Source of the DNA: Halonotius roseus
GTDB taxonomy: Archaea > Halobacteriota > Halobacteria > Halobacteriales > Haloferacaceae
DNA length: 64,000 bases
Reading direction: 5' to 3'
NCBI RefSeq assembly: GCF_006861655.1
Contig: NZ_SESI01000001.1
Location: 124,001 to 188,000 of the forward strand
A program made the translations under genes and the position numbers. Of the stretch, positions 62,116-64,000 are shown piece after piece (positions within the stretch are counted from its first letter, which is position 1; each line of letters opens with the position of its first letter). The notes under the pieces are model-generated. The model was not told where the DNA came from. It was given only the letters and a program-made list of their open reading frames with translations, and searched no databases.

Positions 62116-64000
62116 TCAACTCCCCGTGGTCGACGGTGGCGCGTCATCGAACTGGTCGACGGTGTCGTCGGCATCGTCGGTCTCCCATATCGGAGCATCG
62201 GTGTTCGATACCGGAGCATCGGCGGCGTTGTCAGAAGCCGTTGTCGACGAGGCGTCATCGGGGGATTTACCAGGCGGCGACGCGGCTGAGGATTGGCTGT
62301 TCAGCATCGTCGCGGCGGTTGGCTGCTTCTCCTGTCGATCGGTGTCGTCAGCGTCTTCGGCGGCATCTTCGGTGTCGTCGACGTAGTAGTCGGCAAGGCG
62401 CGCGGTGAACTCGCGGTAGTCGGTCACCCCTTGCTCCCACAGCGTGTTCAGGAACTGTTCGCGGGCGGCAAGCTCCGCCTGTAGATCGGCGGGCTCCCAG
62501 CCGCGTTCGGCCCGAATCGAGTCCAGCACCTCGCTGTGCGATCGGGTGAAGCTATCGGCTTGTGGCTGCCAGGCGACGGGATTGGCGTAATCGAGATCGC
62601 CCGTCCGGTCGTCGATCCCGCGGATCTCGGCGATGCGTTCAACCCGCCGGACGCGCTGGCCCCCAAGGCGTCGCTGTGTCTGGACGGCGAGCAGATCGAG
62701 CGACTCGACCATCGTCCGCGGGAGGCCGATCGGCTCGTTTTCCAGCCGGGTAACGGCGGTCTCGATGGAGTCGGCGTGAATCGTCGACAGCGTCGTATGG
62801 CCGGTGTTCATCGCCTGAAACAGCGTTTGTGCCTCCTCGCCGCGAACCTCGCCAACCAAGAGGTACTCCGGGCGATGCCGGAGGGCCGACCGCAGAAGGT
62901 CGTACATGCCGATGGCGGTGCCCTCGGTCAGTTGCTCCCGGGTGACCGCCGCCAGCCAGTTATCGTGGGCGAGGGTGAGCTCGCGGGTGTCCTCGATGGT
63001 GACGACCTTCGCGCCCGGCGGCACAAACATCGACAGCGCGTTCAGCGTGGTGGTTTTGCCGGCGGCGGTGCCACCGGCGACCAGCAGGCTCTTGTTGTGC
63101 TCGATACAGAGCCAGCAGTAGGCCAACCCCGCGGCGTCGAAGGTGCCACGCTCGATGAGGTCGATCGGGGTGAACGGGTCGGCGGCGTACTGCCGGATCG
63201 TAAACGCCGAGCCGTGTGGCGTGACCTCCTCGCCGAGACTGAGCTCCGCCCGCGAGCCATCCGGCAGCGTCGCCTCGATGAGCGGGTCGCCAACGCTGAT
63301 ATGGTGGCCGGCCTGCTGGGCCAGTCGGACGACGAAATCGTCGAGTGCGGCGGGGTCAAAGGCAACGTTAGTTTCGAGGTCAGCGTGGGTTTCGTGGTAG
63401 ATGAACACCGGATGGTCGGGGCCATCACAGGAGATATCCTCGATCTGATCGTCCGCCAAGAGCGGGTCAAGCCGGCCGTAGCCGCGGAAATCGCGGTGCA
63501 GATAGTACCACAGCGCGTGGAACGTCCGGCTGTCGACGGTGATCCCGTACCGCTCGATCAGCGCGGCGAGTTCGGTACGCAGTCGCTCGGCGGCGGCGTC
63601 AGCACTGGGGGCGTCAGTACCGGCAGCGTCGGCACCGGCGGCGTCAGCATCGGCAGCGTCAGCACCAGCAGCGTCAGCACCGACAGTGTCAGCATCGCCC
63701 CCGTCAGCAACGCGATCAGCAGCGGGATCAGCGACTGGATCGTCGAGGTCACCATCCGTTTCGGCAGAGGTGTCGACAAAGGTGGCATCGATATCGGTGT
63801 CGTCGTTCGATCCCTCGGCAGGCGTGGCCGCCCTGATGTCGTGATCGACGGCCATCGCATCGCTGGCGTCGGTAGCGACATCGGCTGTTGGTTCGGTTTC
63901 ACCGTCGTCGGTCTCGTAGAGCAGCGGCGCGCGGATGTCGTTGCGAACGCGATCAAGCAGCTCAACTTCGAAGCGATCGAGATCCGGCTCGACGGCGTAG
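62116..64000 (-). CDS. Type II/IV secretion ATPase PilB, 5' end outside window
   Basis: At least 627 residues; the frame stays open through 64000, so the N-terminus is beyond the right edge, and an internal Met at 63855 is not the start. An acidic N-terminal region contains a tandem repeat of ADAAG pentapeptides. The ATPase core is complete: VGRIDPLLADDQIEDISCDGP, Walker A LLVAGGTAAGKTTTLNALS, the Asp box VVTIEDTRELTL, Walker B YLLVGEVRGEEAQTLFQAMNTGHTTLSTIHAD with the His box. It powers assembly of archaella- or pilin-like filaments with PilC; the C-terminal ~80 residues are disordered and acidic. Confidence 0.92.
   Translation of the reverse strand, partial: YAVEPDLDRFEVELLDRVRNDIRAPLLYETDDGETEPTADVATDASDAMAVDHDIRAATPAEGSNDDTDIDATFVDTSAETDGDLDDPVADPAADRVADGGDADTVGADAAGADAADADAAGADAAGTDAPSADAAAERLRTELAALIERYGITVDSRTFHALWYYLHRDFRGYGRLDPLLADDQIEDISCDGPDHPVFIYHETHADLETNVAFDPAALDDFVVRLAQQAGHHISVGDPLIEATLPDGSRAELSLGEEVTPHGSAFTIRQYAADPFTPIDLIERGTFDAAGLAYCWLCIEHNKSLLVAGGTAAGKTTTLNALSMFVPPGAKVVTIEDTRELTLAHDNWLAAVTREQLTEGTAIGMYDLLRSALRHRPEYLLVGEVRGEEAQTLFQAMNTGHTTLSTIHADSIETAVTRLENEPIGLPRTMVESLDLLAVQTQRRLGGQRVRRVERIAEIRGIDDRTGDLDYANPVAWQPQADSFTRSHSEVLDSIRAERGWEPADLQAELAAREQFLNTLWEQGVTDYREFTARLADYYVDDTEDAAEDADDTDRQEKQPTAATMLNSQSSAASPPGKSPDDASSTTASDNAADAPVSNTDAPIWETDDADDTVDQFDDAPPSTTGS
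63599..63713. repeat. Short tandem repeats within pilB encoding Ala/Asp/Gly
   Basis: About seven imperfect 15-bp units (variants of GTCAGCACCGGCAGC on the plus strand) encode ADAAG-type pentapeptides in the N-terminal linker of PilB. All units are multiples of three, so length changes keep the frame. Confidence 0.75.

Noticed and set aside
62116..63855. PilB start at the internal Met 63855
   Set aside because: The frame continues open to the window edge with a conserved-looking N-terminal segment (AVEPDLDRFEVELLDRVRND), so the gene is cut by the boundary.

Overview
The window is from a halophilic archaeon (class Halobacteria). Proteins are strongly acidic, GC is high, and many genes have a TATA-like box about 25-30 nt before the start codon and little or no leader. 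The gene set is archaeal: L7Ae, S28e, L24e, aEF-1 beta, aIF1A, GatE, topoisomerase VI, Bat-type regulators and archaellin-like signal peptides. The species cannot be named from the sequence. A member of the Haloferacales is an impression only.

Layout. 1-9.4 kb: the 5' end of a class II aldolase, a VapBC-type toxin-antitoxin pair, AIM24, aspartate-semialdehyde dehydrogenase, a membrane protein with a long Val-every-fourth-residue repeat, small membrane proteins, cytidine deaminase coupled to a nucleoside phosphorylase, and an NDH-2-like dehydrogenase. 9.5-20.2 kb: DNA topology block, with gyrB-gyrA and a degenerate RNA-ligase-like gene on the minus strand facing away from top6B-top6A on the plus strand. 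GyrB carries a 564-residue intein with a homing-endonuclease domain and an embedded Xre-like helix-turn-helix. 20.3-28.3 kb: a sensor kinase, the L7Ae-S28e-L24e-Ndk operon with a kink-turn-like leader, a HaeII-like restriction-modification pair in lower-GC DNA, MaoC, GatE. 28.4-36.7 kb: L11, then an inserted three-gene cassette (SRPBCC-DoxX, DUF4166, YndJ-like), then the L1-L10-L12 operon with its leader, a TctA-like permease, a small zinc-finger protein and aEF-1 beta.

36.8-49.3 kb: a wHTH regulator, FKBP-type isomerase, SDR, DsbA-like protein, tRNA-Ser(TGA), a t6A methylthiotransferase, a Tat lipoprotein, a NYN protein, a membrane sensor kinase, a MATE exporter and small hypothetical genes. 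Three copies of a GAAAG...CTTTC element with covarying stems lie in its gene-poor gaps. 49.3-57.2 kb: paired wHTH genes, a receiver protein, a Bat-type regulator coupled to a histidine kinase, aIF1A, and a dehydrogenase-aldolase pair. 57.2-64 kb: an archaellin-like secreted protein, DUF3592, an MFS transporter, and a PilC-PilB type IV pilus pair that runs off the right edge.

The most unusual signals are: (1) the covarying intergenic elements at 40.1 and 42.3-42.6 kb; (2) a 45-bp tandem repeat inside a kinase N-box whose copies keep perfect hairpins through compensatory changes; (3) the Xre domain inside the GyrB intein; (4) a leader upstream of L7Ae that could bind L7Ae itself; (5) an RNA-ligase-like protein missing its catalytic lysine; (6) 51 unbroken tetrapeptides with Val at position four.
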